Assembly: GCA_904502165.1 (NCBI GenBank)
Contig: CAJGDB010000038.1
Location: forward strand, 1 to 15,700
Direction of reading: 5' to 3'
Source: an uncultured Akkermansia sp.
Lineage (GTDB): Bacteria; Verrucomicrobiota; Verrucomicrobiia; Verrucomicrobiales; Akkermansiaceae
Length of the DNA stretch: 15,700 nucleotides
The notes beneath the pieces were generated by a model. It ran no database searches, was not told where the DNA came from, and saw only the letters and a program-made list of their open reading frames with translations. Within the stretch, counting starts at the first letter, position 1; each line of letters starts with the position of its first letter. A program made the position numbers and the translations under genes. Below are positions 14,734 to 15,700 of the stretch, piece after piece.

Positions 14734-15028
14734 GTTAGTATGTATTGATTATTAGATGTTTAGAGCGGATTGTATAAATCGCTCATTCCCTAGCGCTATG
14801 AGAACTATACGGACTTGCTACAATCCAACGGGCCTACAATACAGCATTGGTAATGCTGATGCAAGCCTAAATTTTGTAAAAGATTAGAATTTTTACGAGT
14901 TAGGGCATCATCAGGGATTACGAACAGAGCGTGTGAGAGATGCTCAATCACACCTAACAGACTGAGTTTCAATGCAAAGATAAGGTATCAGCATTACCAA
15001 TGCTGATGTCTCCTTATCTAACTCATCC
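14734..15028. repeat. Non-coding block of interlocking inverted repeats
   Basis: No gene is seen here. CAGCATTGGTAATGCTGATG (14842-14861) and CAGCATTACCAATGCTGATG (14989-15008) are both hairpins with 3-nt loops, and their hairpin cores are reverse complements of each other. The second is enclosed by AGATAAGG (14978-14985) and CCTTATCT (15012-15019). AGCGTGTGAG (14927-14936) pairs with CTCACACGCT (15028-15037), and GAGTTAG (from about 14896) can pair with CTAACTC (15018-15024). A separate hairpin, GAGCG(G)ATT/AATCGCTC, lies at 14763-14784 upstream of the PEP-CTERM gene. The set abuts the recombinase remnant, so recombination (att-type) arm sites are one possible explanation. Confidence 0.55.
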
Positions 15029-15457
15029 TCACACGCTATCAGGGCAGATGATGTTGAACAGACGCTGACGAACCGTCTCCGTGTGCTCGGTGAGTTCGCC
15101 ATCGGTCTTACGCATCAGTTCCTTGTCAAAGTAGTAGCGAGCCAGGGTCTTGAAATCAGGAGTAGTGGTGTTCAATCCATCAATACCACGCTTCATGACC
15201 TCATAAGCGGATGAGAACTTGAAACCGTTACCCATCGCTTCCTAGACATAAGCACGCCACAAGTCCAAAGCCTGCTTCTCATCATCAGAGATTGTGCCGA
15301 ATTCCTGACCAAACCGCTTCAACTCTTGTTTCTTGGTAGCATTGATGTCCTTTGCCTGCTCAACACCCTCCAAGGAGTAGTCAAAATACTTTCTGCCAAC
15401 TGTCCTTATACTGATTTTTTTTGCAAAAATTTTAGTAACTTTTGGGGCAAATTCGGG
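15029..15457 (-). pseudogene. Remnant of a tyrosine recombinase (phage integrase-type) gene, N-terminal part
   Basis: One minus-strand frame stays open over about 142 codons except for a single TAG at 15242-15244. Before it the frame reads RTVGRKYFDYSLEGVEQA, then SDDEKQALDLWRAYV; after it come EAMGNGFKFSSAYEVMKRG and LTEHTETVRQRLFNI. The order of beta-strand DNA-contact segment, DLWRAY-type helix, AYEVMKRGIDGL helix and TVRQRL helix resembles the arm-binding and core-binding domains of tyrosine recombinases. The catalytic domain (R...HxxR...Y) is missing: the frame ends after CPDSV and no continuation is seen in 14734-15028. No ATG is seen before the TAG, so the 5' end is lost too. It is probably the trace of a decayed integrated element. 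The family assignment is by resemblance only. Confidence 0.5.
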
Positions 15458-15526
15458 CTAAAACGTTACGGAAAAGTGTGAAACACAATAATAAAATGTC
15501 GTTATAACTCATTGGTTTACAAATAA

Positions 15527-15559
15527 GGAAGAGCCTCGCCGCAATGGCAAGGCTCTTCC
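15527..15559 (-). terminator. Intrinsic terminator after RNA element B
   Basis: GGAAGAGCC (15527-15535) pairs with GGCTCTTCC (15551-15559), extended inward by five more pairs, one of which is G-U only on the minus strand, around loop GCAAT. The minus-strand tail is TTATTTG. Its sequence is unrelated to the hairpin at 11144-11174 although both occupy the same place after the conserved block. Confidence 0.7.
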
Positions 15560-15674
15560 CCAACTTACTACCTATGAAACTCAGTCCTCCCCATCAGGGT
15601 TCCAGGCGCTCTCTCCTTCACCAGGGAAACCGGGGGAACTGATGCAGTAGTGATGCTCCGGCAGGTGCATCTGT
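15560..15674 (-). ncRNA. Structured 3' UTR element, copy B
   Basis: This is the second copy of the element at 11175-11296, read on the minus strand. P1 pairs 15636-15641 (CAGTTC) with 15582-15587 (GGACTG). P2 pairs 15625-15631 (GGTTTCC, one bulged base) with 15598-15603 (GGAACC). P3 pairs 15619-15622 with 15605-15608 and closes the same AAGGAGAGAG loop. The 33-nt block (15559-15591) is identical to copy A. An extra small hairpin (GATGC/GCATC, 15652-15671) lies between the stop codon and P1. The variable 13-nt and P2 segments differ from copy A while pairing is kept, which is the main support for a functional RNA. Confidence 0.6.
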
Positions 15675-15700
15675 TCAAATTTTTTTTATTTTTCTGATTC
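15675..15700 (-). CDS. Possible 3' end of a gene entering from beyond the window
   Basis: A minus-strand frame ends IRKIKKI followed by TGA (15675-15677). The stop context AAAATTTGA is the same as at the end of the AGCS gene (TEKI then TGA at 11297), and RNA element B follows as element A follows there. Only seven codons are visible, so the identity of the protein is unknown. Confidence 0.3.

Noticed and set aside
11174..15591. The 33-bp repeats as attL/attR of a 4.4-kb integrated island
   Set aside because: The AGCS gene inside looks native, the repeats continue into further paired blocks, and each sits at a gene 3' end with its own terminator. A past recombination between them cannot be fully excluded.
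11189..15641. A conserved peptide (MKLSPPxxGxxRSLLH) coded on the plus strand by both element copies
   Set aside because: The frame is kept and the spacer length is equal, but the conserved blocks are identical at every third position and the variable parts keep RNA pairing, with G-U pairs on the minus strand. Copy B stops after about 22 codons.
1..15700. CRISPR arrays, tRNA or rRNA genes
   Set aside because: No regularly spaced repeat array, no tRNA cloverleaf and no rRNA-like sequence were seen on reading both strands.

Overview
The window most resembles a member of the Verrucomicrobiota close to Akkermansia. The pointers are a C-terminal VPEP sorting tail with an alanine/leucine helix and an RRRRK end, MKKT-type signal peptides on accessory surface proteins, a TRL-like lipoprotein, an OprB-type porin, Gram-negative envelope genes, and a FucO-type enzyme that fits a fucose- or mucin-using gut bacterium. 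This assignment comes from recognised protein style only, since no search was possible.

Layout. 1-247 is a leader with tandem repeats and a strong-looking sigma70-type promoter. 248-4523 (+) is a compact run: LytM/M23 endopeptidase, OmpA-like peptidoglycan-binding protein, then a UvrD/PcrA-type helicase whose ATG overlaps the previous stop. 4583-6061 (+) is an OprB-like porin ending at a perfect 15-bp hairpin shared with the convergent TRL-like lipoprotein (6143-6448, -). On the minus strand, 11033 to 6630 holds an RmlD-like reductase, a periplasmic M3 peptidase and FucO, ending at a clear intrinsic terminator. 12694-11297 (-) is an AGCS amino-acid:cation symporter.

From about 12.7 kb to the end the DNA is visibly more AT-rich and looks accessory. 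It holds a truncated secreted-protein gene, two small unknown genes, a large inverted repeat, an intact PEP-CTERM protein gene, a block of interlocking inverted repeats, and the remnant of what looks like a tyrosine recombinase gene. This suggests an old, decayed integration.

The most unusual signal is a pair of structured elements at about 11.14-11.30 kb and 15.53-15.67 kb, both read on the minus strand. Each begins at an identical stop-codon context (AAAATTTGA), folds into nested helices that covary between the copies, keeps a 10-nt purine loop and a 33-nt block unchanged, and ends in its own, sequence-unrelated terminator hairpin. Copy A is the 3' UTR of the AGCS symporter gene. Copy B appears to be the 3' UTR of a gene running in from beyond 15700. 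I do not recognise it as a named RNA family.
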